A stretch of 64,000 nt of DNA from positions 186,001 through 250,000 of the forward strand of contig JAHGAU010000025.1 of assembly GCA_019925105.1 (NCBI GenBank), read 5' to 3'. Origin of the DNA: Niebla homalea (Eukaryota > Ascomycota > Lecanoromycetes > Lecanorales > Ramalinaceae). A program made the position numbers and the translations under genes. Each line of letters opens with the position of its first letter. Positions within the stretch are counted from its first letter, which is position 1. This document shows, piece by piece, positions 1 to 12,480 of this stretch. The notes below the pieces were generated by a model. The model was given only the letters and a program-made list of their open reading frames with translations. It was not told the DNA's origin and did not search any database.

Positions 1-1771
1 TTATTAACCGCATGGGGTAAGGTGGCTACTAGCGTCTTAGCATTTGCGGCCTTCAAGTATAGTTTGCGTACCACCACCTGTATTTACTCCTTAGACTTAT
101 TCTCTTAGTTAATCATACCCTTATTGACTCACCTCCAAGCACGGTACTAACAATATACGTAACGAGTACTCCGGATTTCGTATATAATTAAATTTTCTAG
201 TTCTATATATATTAAAATTATATAATATTTAACCCCGATACAGTAAATACAAGTACCGATATATAAGTATTAAATAATAAATAAAAAATATTAATTTTAG
301 TATATATATAACTAATACCGAATAATATCTTTAAACGTTTCGTTTTAATTAAGCGATAACGTAATACGCGATTTTTATATAAACTTAAATATATAACGGG
401 AATATACTTAATATATATAGAGTTAATACTATTAGAACTAGTCATTTAAACGGAATAATCGCGAATTTCACGACTAAATATGAATAATTTGCGCAAGTTA
501 TTTTTATATTAAGTATATATAAAGCTGATCCTTAATAAACGTATTTACCCGAACTTCCGTAATGAAAATAAAATATTTATTTTTACCGGAAAATAAGTAT
601 TACCGGTATATATTACGTATAACAATAAATAAGTATATATTATTTAAATATTAATAATATTTATAACCTATACTTAAAACGCCGGGTACCTTTTTTAAGC
701 GTAAAGTATATTTATATTCCCTATTATTAATCGAATATATATTAAAATTATAATAGAAAAATTTTACCCCTCCCTCTAATTCGTCCGGGGACGAGGCCCT
801 AACCCCTATATCTAAGCGGGGTAAGTTTTTTTTCGATTATGGAATATATATACTAAACGTATACAGACCGCCCCCCCCCCCCCGCGTATAAAGAATAAAC
901 TTAAATCCAAGAAACATAATAGATCCCTAAACCCCCATAGTCAGAGCATATGCTAAGGATCTGCTAGCTTCAAGCACTAGCAATCAAAAAGTGAGCGTTT
1001 GAGCATATGTAAAGGGCGGGCGGGTAAGCATGTGCTTAGCACATCAAAGGGCAGGGTGGGCGGGGCATATATTTCGTCTATACAGAGCAAAGTAGATTTA
1101 GCTAGAGAACAATAATAACTGCATTTGCTCGGCAAGAACTCATACTTAGCATATGCTGATTCTAATAAGATTTCTTTTCTGTTTTTTTGTTATTTCCTTT
1201 TATAATTATTATTTTTCTAAATAAATCTTATTATCGGGTTTACTATAAATCTTTTATTTCTAAAAATATAAATCAATAAATATATAATTTATAAAATATA
1301 AATATAATAAAATATATTAAATTCTTAAATATATTAATTCTTAAATATATGAATTATTAAATTTATGAAATATAAAATATATAAATTATTAAATATATAA
1401 AAATAACTTTTGAAAAATAGAAATTAATTTGAAATTTAAATCATATTTATTTAAATATAAGGATTTAAAAAATATAGTATTTGGTTTTAATTTTAAATTC
1501 TTTCTATAATTATATTATTTATCATTTAAAATCTTTAAAATATAAAAAATTTAAATATAATTATAAATAAATGAAACACAAGTATATATTTATTATTTAA
1601 ATTTTTTAATAAATATAACGTCTTTAAATTATTATAATAAATATTTATATAAATTAAATATCATATTAAATAATAAAATATATTGAAAAAAGTTATATAT
1701 AATTAATAGATATTTTTAATAGAATTTATTAAATTTATAATATATATATATTAATTTTCGAGAAAAAATAT
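1..1771. other. AT-rich flank with two low-RIP islands, no gene recognised
   Basis: No coding region is supported here. Positions 1-180 have ordinary base composition with CA/TG dinucleotides intact, then the sequence drops into AT-rich, CpA-poor DNA. A second low-RIP island at about 860-1190 starts with a run of 13 C (871-883) and contains repeated CATATGC/GCATATG-type words and G-rich stretches. From 1190 to 1771 the DNA is extremely AT-rich. Any short open frame here is AT-rich chance and carries no motif I recognise. Confidence 0.6.
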
Positions 1772-1785
1772 ATTGAAAATATATT
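1772..1785. repeat. Target-site duplication of LINE copy 1, left
   Basis: The 14-bp word attgaaaatatatt occurs here and again exactly at 7611-7624, bracketing LINE copy 1. A perfect duplication of this length at the ends of a non-LTR element is the expected mark of target-primed insertion. Confidence 0.85.
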
Positions 1786-4700
1786 GATTGATTGATTGAT
1801 TTATACTACGGGTCTAGCTAAGCTAATTCCGGCGTTCCTTAATACGCGGCCTTTTAACCTTATTGGTAACCGTAAAAACCTGATACTTATAACGTTAAAG
1901 TAAAAATCGGCGTTTATTAAGCCTTTACCCTTTATCCCTTAAAGTAAAGGATATTAACGGCCGTTTAAAGAATAATAATTTATTTATATACTTCTTATAT
2001 TTTAATTCCCTTAAGAAAATCCGTAATATTACGATTATATCCTTATAAAAGTTATCCTTAAGCTTATTATTCTTCCGTTCCTTTATATATTTATATTACC
2101 TTAATTTTATATAATATTTTTAAATATTTTTATTAATATTTATGTACTTAATATATACCCCTTTTATATTATTATTATTATTAACTTCTTTAAAAACTTT
2201 TAATAAGCGTTTATTATTATATCCTTACGGCTATAAAAGATATTTTCCGGTTTATATAATTAATATAACCGGTTTCCGTTCCTCTTTTTCTTCCTTAACC
2301 GGTAACGGGTTTTTTCCGTAAGGTTTTTAATAATTTTATTTATCTTTATAATAAGGTTAAACTATAATAATAATCCGGTAAATATTATAAATTTAATAAT
2401 TACCCAGATATTTCGTTTTATAAATAATATTTAATAATAATTATAAGTATTAACTTTTATAATAAGTTTTAACTTAATTTCCGTAAATAAGGAATAAGAA
2501 ATAAGGACGTATAAAGCGTTTTACTTCCTTTATCCATATTTATATCCGGCGTTTATCCGACCTTTAATATATATAATAAATAAGAAATAAATTAAATTAT
2601 TTTTATTTATCCGGAGTTAAATCGTTAATACGTTATTATCCTTTTTTATAATATTATAATAATAAAAATACTTATTAATAATCTTTTTATCGTTAAAAGC
2701 TAAATAATAATAATTTTAAAATATAAAGTCCCTATATTTCCGTTAGCGTTCAGTTTATTTTATTATAATTTATAAAATAATCGCTATAATTTTTATTTTT
2801 TAAATCTTTTTAATTTTAATTTCTTTTACGCTTAATAAGAATTTATACCTATTTAAGCTAGTTTTCAGGATACCGGTAAAATTAATTTTTTTTCCGCTTA
2901 TTTTTACTTTATTTTAATAAAAGGGGAAATAAATATTTTTAAATTATTCTTTTTAACTTTAAGCTTATTAAGATTCTGGCGGATTCGCCCGTTTCCTATT
3001 ATCGTAATTAAATATATATATTTCTTTAACCTTACTTAAGCGATTATTTAATTTAATAAAACTTCAATCGGTAATATAAAAACCTTAAACTTTAATACCG
3101 GGATAAGGGTTATTTTATAAGTATTATTAATTACTTTTAAATACTGATTCTGGACTTTCTATAATATTTAAATAAACTTTTTCTTATATCCCGGAGTATT
3201 TTTAAGTATATATTAAATAATTATAACGTATATTATAATTAATTTTACTATAGCCTAATAAATAATCCGGGTTTTTTATAACGTAACTCTTTATATTAAT
3301 ATAACGAGATAAATAAGGCCCCTTTCTTATAAAATTATTTTTTTTTAAATTTTTTTTATATAATCCTTTTAATTAAGCTTTTTATTTACTTAAAGGTTAA
3401 GGACTTTAATATTGGTATCCGGCTTTACCGTAATTTTACCCAAGTTTACTATAATTATTATATCGTATAATTTTAAACTTTTAATTATATAAATAAGTTT
3501 ATACTTATATAATATAAATTAAGCCCCGTAAGTTTTTACTTATTAAAGATAAACTTTATAAGCTTATTTTAATTTTAAATAATTTATATATATAAAGGTA
3601 TTATAAGTTAAGAAGTAAATATTATTAATAAAATTTTTAACTTAAACTTTTTATCTTAATTTAATAAGCTTTTTAATTAATAAACCGTTAAAAAATAAAA
3701 AAAATATAAGAAAAATAAGCGATCCTTAAAGAATCCTTATTATAACGGGCTTTATTAAGCTTATTTTTTATCTTAAATTAATTAATATAATTCGGTCGTT
3801 TAAGAAATTCTTTATTTATTTAATTAAGAAGGATAATATCCCTTTTTTTTTTAAGTTATATAGTAATTTTTAATAATTTACTTTATTAAAGGTACTTATA
3901 ATATTAAAAGAAAGAAAACTTATAATATACTTCTTCCCGTAAATTTATACTATATATACGCCGTTAATTAATCCTTTAAGGACTATTTTTATTAACCGAT
4001 TTCTTTTTATTTTTATTTATTAATCGGGGAGAAGTCCGTAATTTTTTATATAGTCGTTAAGGATCCTTATTATTATTATCTTTAAGGTTTTCCTTAACGT
4101 ATATAGGAATATAATAAGTCTATAAAACTTTATTTTAAAGTAATCCGGCTTAATAAACTTCTTAAGGATAATCGTCTTTATTTCCTTAAATTTACATAAA
4201 TAATAACCGACGTTAAAATATACTTAAAAAAGGTAAGTAAAAACCTTTTTAAAAAATAAGGCTATTATTATTAAGAATTTATTAAGAATCCTATTTAATT
4301 TTAAGGCTTTATTTTTCTTTAGTTTATTAATCGTTTTAATTATTATATCTTATATTATTACCTTATTTATTAATACGGGATTAAAATATAAAACGCCGTC
4401 GATATTATTTAAGTTAACTTTTAACGGAGGGGGAAAAATGCCTTTTTAAGGACTTTAATCTTATTATTAAAGGTATTAATTAATATATTATCGTGTTTTT
4501 TAAAAGGTAAGAATTTAAGGATAAACTTTAATTTCCCACTTTATTTTTTATTATACTTTATTAGCTTCTAAATATTATAAAATAAAACCGTTAAGTTATA
4601 TATTATAAATTAAAAAATATATTTATTTAATCTTTTTAATAATCTTTTCCTTTTCCTTTTAAATAACCCTTAATTAATTAAATATTTCCTGGTTTTTATA

Positions 4701-5149
4701 CTTAAAAGCTTATTTAATTAACTTTTTCGCCTTTATAATCGCGGTTATATATTTTTTATTTTAGTAAGTTTTAACTTTTTAAGAAAGTTTTATTATTAAA
4801 ATAGTTTTATTGATTATTTTATTTAATACCTTTATTATTTATTTTATAAAAAAATTAATCCGGTTTTTATTATCCAATTAAAGAAGGTCCGTAAATTATA
4901 TTATTATCTTCCCTGCTTTTATATAAATCTTTATTTTTTTAACCGTTTTTTATGTTTTCTTTACCGATAATAATATAATTATATTAACGGTTTAATTTAA
5001 AATTATTTATATTAATATATAATTTAAATTATATTTTAAGTTTTCTTATAGCTTATATATTATAATTATATTAATAACCCTTTCTATATTAAAGGTTAGA
5101 TTAATTATTATTTTAAATTTATAACTTTTTTATATAATAATCCCTTATA

Positions 5150-5720
5150 ATATTAATAATAAAAGATTAACTTAAGCAGTAACTATTAATAAGTTATTTA
5201 ATTTAACGTAATTTATCGTATACTTTTCTTTATTCTATATATAGTAATATAAGTTAAAGTCTTTAAATAATATATATTTATTTAAAGTAATTAAAACCTT
5301 TTTAAATAATAATATTATAAAAGGTTTTTCTTTATTAACCGGCGGCGGGTTATATATATTATAAATATTAAAGTTACCCTTTAAGTCCTTTTCTTTTATA
5401 ATATAAAGTATATAAAGGTTTTTATTATAATAAGTAATATCTTAATTATTTATATTAAACCGTTTATTTATAAAGAAGTATATTCTGGTCGTTTTATCCC
5501 TTTTAAAAACTAAGTAAAACCCCTTCTTTAGGTTAATAAATAAATATATATATAGGTTATATAATAATTCCTATATTATTATAATATTAACGTTTTTAAT
5601 TTCTTTAAACTTAAATATCGGTATTACGGTTTTAATACCCTTATTATAAACGTTATATTATATTACTTTTAAAAACGTTAATATATTATATATTAACCTT
5701 TATAAAGGCTTTTTCTTTTA
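5150..5720 (-). pseudogene. Possible APE-type endonuclease region of LINE ORF2, copy 1
   Basis: Read on the minus strand and treating TAA/TAG as former Gln/Trp/Arg codons, one frame gives an Asn-rich start (VNI.YINVFKS). About 25 codons later comes DI followed by stop-interrupted residues that fit the DI-x-x-QE-P core of APE-like LINE endonucleases, and about 110 codons after that a YIQPAA segment where such proteins have N-x-YNP. The order and spacing agree with the family, but no single catalytic motif is intact. Expected position (start of ORF2, just after ORF1) also fits. The reverse transcriptase should lie at about 3000-5000; I could not locate it with confidence. Confidence 0.4.
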
Positions 5721-7399
5721 TATCCGTTTAAGTTATAGATTTCTTATTAAAGTTAAGCGTTTTCTAATTAAGTACCTTCCCGGTTATTATTAAAGATATA
5801 GGACGGCTAGCTTTTAAGGTTAAGATTATAAAAAGCTTTTTTTTTTTTTACCGTTATTTACCTTTTATTATTTAATTAATTAAGTTTACGTTTTAAAATT
5901 ACTATTAATTAATTTATTGGATTAATCTTATACGTATTATACCGTTAGATTTTCGCGGTTATCTGGGTTTCCTTACGTTTAATCTCTTTGGCTCTTATTA
6001 TATATTTAAAATCTTATATTAAATATCCTTCCTTATTATATATAATATATTTAAGTATATTTTTTATAAGCTCCTTAATTATTAATTCTATATACTTATA
6101 AGTATTATAACCTTTAACTTAAACCGTATATTTTATAATATTAAAATATTTTATAATAATATATTTATAACTTTAATACTTAAAATATTAATAAATATTA
6201 ATTACTTTATTTTATAATTAAATTATCTTAAGAAATCCTTTTTTAATAATTCCTTTATTTAAGACGTTATTATATATTTTTATTAATATTATATTTAATA
6301 TAACGGTAAAATATTTCTTTATATATTTTAAAGAGTTAAGTCTTTTTATTATCGGCGGAAGCCTATAATTAATGATCTTAAGCTTTAAATAAAGAATTAT
6401 ATTCTTTTTTTCTATATTCTTTAACGTAATTTCTTTTTTAATTTCCTTAAAACGGAATAAATATATCTTATTTATTATAATAATAAATAATTACCTTAAA
6501 ACCTTAATTAACTTATATTTTCCCTTATTAATTTAAACTTTAAACCTTTTTAAGCTTTCTTTTATTTTTAAAGATACTTTATTAAAAAGGATATCTTTAT
6601 TTTATAATTTATATACCGTAATAATTTATTTTTTTAATAATTCCATCGTTACTTTAAAAGCCTTTATTAATTATAATAAGTTTATTTTTACCGCCGTATT
6701 CCTTTCTTTATTATTAAATAAATAAACCGTTATTATCTTCGCCTTCCTTAATACGGCCGTCCTTTCCTCCGTTATCCCTTTATTCTTTATTACGGATACC
6801 CCCTTTATTACTTTTATTATTTAACTTTTTTTTATTTAAAAGGCCGCCGCCTTTATACTTTTATTTTATATACTTAACTTTAAGCCGCCGTTTTCATTTT
6901 TTATTAATGCCTTCGCTTCCGTCCCTTAAAAGCCCCGTAAATGCTCCGTTTCCTCTAACTTTATTTTTATTTTTATATAAAAGTTTTTTACGCCTTTTAA
7001 TTTAATTTATAGTATCGGTTAAGTCTTTAACGTAATATTTTTTTACTTTACCGTAAAGAGTCCTTTTAAGATCTTTATTATTTCCTTTACCGTTTTTTTG
7101 CTTTCCCTTACCGGGTAACGTATTATTTCTGCCTTTTACCTTTAATCCCTTAAAGTCCCGTCTTCTTTATTAACTTTATTTCCCTTTTATATACCCTTAA
7201 TAATACTTTTATTACAATCTTCTTACCCTTTTTCCCTACTTATATCCTTCGTTATTAATATTATACCGGTCTTCTTACCCCCTTATTTACTTATTATTTC
7301 TATATTATTATTACGCATTTTATATACTTTAATACGCGTATTCTATTAACCTTAATTCCTTTATTTATTTTAAACGTTATCCGGCTTATTATTATTATA

Positions 7400-7576
7400 T
7401 TACCCGTACGCGTTATCGCCGTTTTTATTAACGTAAGTTACTTGCTTATTTACCACTTTATTCTTAACCATTACGTTACTTTTACTTATCGAACTTAATA
7501 TACTCCCCTTACTATCGCTAGAGCTATATATATACGCATCGTTTTGGACCTCTAGGGTCCCTTTGTTCGTCGCCAT
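7400..7576 (-). pseudogene. ORF1 start of LINE copy 1 (58 codons to first RIP stop)
   Basis: Minus-strand reading starts MATNKGTLEVQNDAYI at the ATG complementary to 7574-7576 and stays open for 58 codons to a TAA at 7400-7402, most simply a mutated CAA. The same N-terminus starts copy 2 at 22951, with the stop at the same codon and substitutions concentrated at RIP-type sites. This agreement fixes the start codon and the element's strand. In Tad1-type LINEs the first ORF encodes a nucleic-acid-binding protein. I could not follow this one to a zinc-knuckle region because of stops, so that role is inferred from position only. Confidence 0.65.
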
Positions 7577-7610
7577 CCCCTTTCATAAAAATAATATCTC
7601 CGGTAAAATC

Positions 7611-7624
7611 ATTGAAAATATATT
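7611..7624. repeat. Target-site duplication of LINE copy 1, right
   Basis: Perfect 14-bp match to 1772-1785 immediately outside the 5' end of the element. Confidence 0.85.
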
Positions 7625-9064
7625 AATTATTAATTATTTACTAAATTTAAAGAATAAATTTATTAGTTTAATTTCCAAATTTTAAATTAATTAGTTTTTA
7701 GTTTTTTTAAAAACTATTAAAATTTAAATTTATAAATATTAAAATAAAACCATTATTTATTAATTATTAATAAAAAATAACATTTTATATTATATTAAAA
7801 AAAATATTATAATTTATCAAAATTGTTTACTTATTAAATAAAATATTTAATATAGAAAACGACTTATTATAATAAATTTATTTTAAGATATATTTTTTTT
7901 CCCCTAACAATAAAAATTTTTTATTATTAATTAAATTTTTTTTTATTATCGGGGGTTTTTTTTTTATTTATCGGAAAAAAATTTTATATAATAACATTAT
8001 GTTTTAAATATAAATTATTAAAAATTAAAATAGTTTTTAATTCTTTTTAGATTTAAAGTTTTAAAAATTAAATATTCTAATATTATGAAACGGATTTTTA
8101 TAATAATTATTATTTTAATATTACTTTAATTTTAATAGTAATATTATTAATAATATAATTATATTTATTAATAGATAATTTAAAAATATCCGATAAAAAT
8201 CGGGTTATAAAATCTTTTTATAATATAAGAAATTAATTTTTGTAAAAACCTAAATCACCGTTTTAAATATTTTATTTAAAAAATAATTATTTATATTTAT
8301 TTTTTTTAAAATATTTTTTAATTTTCTTATAAATTATTTTTTGATATATATTATATAGAAAAAAAACTTCATAAACGCGATCTTTATATATTATTAAAAA
8401 AATAATATATAAAATTAAAATTCAATTTTAAATAAATAAATCATTTATTATATATTTAAGTTTTATATAATATATATAATTTTTTTATTTATTTAAATAA
8501 AGTTTATAAACTTTAAGTATAACTATAAATAAATTGATTATAAATAAAATATTTATATATTATTTGAATATTTTATTATAAATAAATAAACAATTTAATT
8601 TTTCTTAATATTTTATAATGAATAAATTATTTTTAATTAATATAAAATATAATTATAAGTAAATAAATTATAAATAAAGATATTATTTATCATTCGATTT
8701 TTATAATAAATTAAGTTTTTTTAATTAAAATAAATTAAAGTTTAGAAATTTAAATAAAAATATATATAAATAATAAATTCTTTTGTCAAAAATGGTTTAT
8801 AATAAATATAATATTTTTAATTCATAGAATAAAAATTTCGAATAATTAAATATAATATTATGAAAAATTTGTTTTTATAAATAAAATAATAAATTAAATA
8901 AATATTTGCAAAATATTAATCATATAAATAATTAAGTAAATATGAATAAATAAAAATTGAACTTTATTAAAAACTAAATTTAAGAAAAATTAAATTAAAA
9001 AATAAAAAACTAAAAAATATTATTTATATATAATTTTTTCTATAATAATAAATTTTTGGGAACC
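7625..9064. other. Extremely AT-rich spacer
   Basis: About 1.4 kb of A/T-dominated sequence between the two LINE copies. I see no coding motif, no element ends and no repeat of more than a few units. It may be the RIP-eroded remains of older DNA, but nothing in it lets me say of what. Confidence 0.5.
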
Positions 9065-9220
<156 letters not shown>

Positions 9221-11403
9221 TGATTGATTGATTGATTTATACTACGGATCTAGCTAAGCTAATTCCGGCGTTCCTTAATACGTGGCCTTTTGGCCTTGCT
9301 GGTAACCGTAAAAACCTGATACTTATAACGTTAAAGTAAAAACCGGCGTTTACCCGGCTTCTACCCTTTATCTTTTAAGGTAAAGGATATTAATAACCGT
9401 TTAAAGAGTAATAATTTATTTATATACTTTTTATATTTTAACTTCCTTATAATAATTAATAATATTACGATTATATCCTTATAAAGACTACCCTTAAACT
9501 CGTTATTTTTCCGTTCTTTTATATATTTATATTACTTTAATTTTACGTAACGCCTTTAAATATTTTTATTAATATTTACGCGCTTAATATATATCCCTTT
9601 TATATTATTATTGCCGTTAACTTTTTTAAGGACTTTTAATAAACGTTTATTATTATATCCTTACGGCTATAAAAGATGCTTTCCGGTTTATATAATTAAC
9701 GTAATTAATTTCCACTTTACTTTTTCTTTTTTAATTAATAAGGGGCCTTTTCCGTAAGGTTTTTGGTAACCTTATTTATCTTTATAGCAAGGTTAAACTA
9801 TAATAATAATCCGGTAAATATTATAAACTTAACGGTTACTTAAATGCTTCGTTTTATAAATAATATTTAACGGTAATTATAAGTATTAACTTTTACGATA
9901 AGTTTTAACTTAACCTCCGTAAATTAAAAATAAAAGATAAAGATATATATAGCATTTTACTTTCTCTATTTATATTTATATCCGGCGTTTATCCGATTTC
10001 CGGTATATATAGTAAATAAAAAGTAAGTTAAACCGTTTTTACCCGTTTAAAGTTAAATTATTAATACGTTATTATTTTTCTTTATAATATTATAATAACG
10101 GAGATACTTATTAATAATCTTTTTATCGTTAAAAACTGGGTAACGATAATTTAAAAATATAGAATCTTTATATTTCCGTTAATGTTCGGTTTATTTTATT
10201 ATAATTTATAAAGCGATCGTTATAATTTTTATTCTTTAAATCCTTTTAATTTTAATCTTTCTTATACCTGATAGGAGTTTATACGCATTTAAATTAACCT
10301 CCGGAATACCGGTAAAATTAACTTCCTTTTTAACTTATTTTTACTTTATCTTAATAAGAAAGGTAATAAATATTTTTAATTTATTTTTTTTAACTTAAAA
10401 CTTATTAAGATTTTAGCGGATCCGCCCGTTTCTTATTATCGTAATTAAATATATATATCTTTTTAGCTTTATTTAAGCGATTATTTAATTTAATAAGACC
10501 TTAATTAACGGTATAAAGACTTTAAATTTTAATACCGGGATAAGGGTTACTTTATAAGTACCGTTAACTACTCTTAAATACCAGTTTTGGACTTTTTATA
10601 ATATCTAGATAAGCTTTTTTTATATCCCGGAGTACTTTTAAGTATATATTAAATAATTATAACGTATATTGTAATTGGTTTTATTACGGCCTAGTAAATA
10701 ATCCGGGCCTTTTATAACGTAACTCTTTATATTAATATAGCGAGATAAGTAAGGTCTTTTTCCTATAAAATTATTTTTTTTTAAATTTTTTTTATATAAT
10801 CCTTTTAGTCGAGTTTCTTATTTAGTTAAAGGTTAAGGACTTTAATATTAATATCTAGCTTTACCGTAATTTTATTTAAATTTATTATAATTATTATATT
10901 ATATAACTTTAGGCTCTTAATTATATAGACGAACTTATATTTATATAACATAAATTAAACCTTATAAATTCTCGCTTATTAAAGATAAACTTTATATGTT
11001 TATCTTAATTTTAAATAAAAATAATTTATATATATAGAAATATTATAAATTAAAAGGTAAACGTTATTAATAAAGCTTTTAACTTAAACCTTCTATTTTA
11101 CTTAATAAACTTTTCAATTAGTAAATTATTAAAGAATAAAAATAATATAAAAGAAATAAGCAATCCTTAAGAAATCCTTATTATAGCGGGCTTTATTAAG
11201 CTTATTTTTTATTTTAAGTTAATTAACGTAATTTAATCGCTTAAGAAACTTTTTATTTATTTAATTAAGAAGAATAATATCCTTTTTTTCTTTAAGTTAT
11301 ATAATAACTTTTAATAATTTATTTTATTAAAAATACTTATAATATTAAGAGAAAAAAGACTTATAATATGCTTTTTCCCGTAATTTTATACTATATATAC
11401 GTT

Positions 11404-11411
11404 ATCGATTA
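11404..11411. repeat. 8-bp target-site duplication of the 7.9-kb TIR element, left
   Basis: atcgatta, repeated exactly at 19327-19334. The uninterrupted site is inferred from LINE copy 1 near 3960-3980, which has no insert there. Confidence 0.9.
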
Positions 11412-11480
11412 TACTCCGGGAAGCGGGACGGGATATATCCCATGGGATAGGGATGGGATAGGGATAGGATAGGGATAGGA
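11412..11480 (+). repeat. Left TIR and subterminal G-rich repeats of the 7.9-kb element
   Basis: Terminal TACTCCGGGAAGCGGG, then GGGATATATCCCATGGGATAG and several GGGATAGGAT-type units. The right counterpart is at 19190-19326, ending CCCGCTTCCCGGAGTA. Confidence 0.85.
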
Positions 11481-12022
11481 TAAGATGGAATCGCTTCTAT
11501 CCTATCCCGTATTAACTTAAAATAGAATAAGATAGGATCGGGATATATTAAGCTTTTAATAACGGATTAAATAAAACGTATTGTAAATAAAGTAAAAAGT
11601 TCTCGGGTTAATAATTATAAAGATAATTATAAAAATAATTATAAAAATAGTTATAAGGATAATTAAAAAAAATTATAATATTAAAAGCTTAATTTATTAT
11701 ATAACTTTATTATAACGTTATAAAAAAGCTTAAGTAATATTATTTTAAATTTCTTTATTTTTAACTTTTCGTTAATACTTAACTTATATATTTTATTCCT
11801 TAAGTTTATTAACCTAAATTATATTTAAAGAAATTAATAAAAATAAATCCGCTTTAAGATTAAATATATCTTAAGCTTAAAAAGGGATGCCGTTTTAAAG
11901 CTGGATTACTTAAATTAATTTAAGATACCGTTCTTTTATTAATCCGGGGAGTTATAAGCTAGAATATTAATATTACTTAAAGTAAAATATAATATCGTAT
12001 ATATTAATAAGATATTCTTTAA

Positions 12023-12054
<32 letters not shown>

Positions 12055-12480
12055 CGTTATCGTTAATATATTTTATAATTATATTTATATTATATATTCA
12101 TTTCTTTTATTCCTTATTCTTTTAATTTTTAAAATTATTATTATTAATTTTTAAGTTTATATATAATTAATTTAACTCGTTTTTTCTTTATTTATAATAA
12201 TAAATTAATATTTTTACCCGGAAAGTTAAAAAAATAAAGTATTTTTAATTCTTATAATAACGTTTAGCAATAAAAAAGCAATACTTATATTTAATGCCGG
12301 CGGAAGCGTTATAAAGGATATCTCGAATTACTTATAATAAGATAAATAGTTTATAAAATAAATACTTTTATTAAGTTAAGATTCTATTATTTATTTTAAA
12401 TAATAACGTTATTTTACTTTAATAAGTTCAATAAGTATAAAAATAAGTATAAACTTATTATTGTTCTTATATTATTTAAG

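Larger units (their letters stand above)
1786..7610 (-). mobile_element. LINE-like (non-LTR) retrotransposon, copy 1, full length, RIP-mutated
   Basis: A 5825-bp element with no LTRs or terminal inverted repeats. Read on the minus strand it begins with a 34-bp leader and an ATG at 7574-7576. It ends in a simple-repeat tail (aatcaatcaatca at 1786-1799 in reverse) preceded by tagctagacccgtagtat. It is flanked by a perfect 14-bp target duplication. A second copy (9222-22955) has the same two ends, and a third (30901-31277) is truncated at its 5' end, as LINEs often are. The layout fits the Tad1/L1-type fungal families: ORF1 first, then an endonuclease/reverse-transcriptase ORF2. The body is RIP-destroyed. 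I could place only the ORF1 start and, tentatively, an endonuclease segment, so clade assignment is inference. Confidence 0.8.

Noticed and set aside
218..445. 75-aa minus-strand open frame
   Set aside because: AT-rich chance frame in a RIP-altered stretch, no motif.
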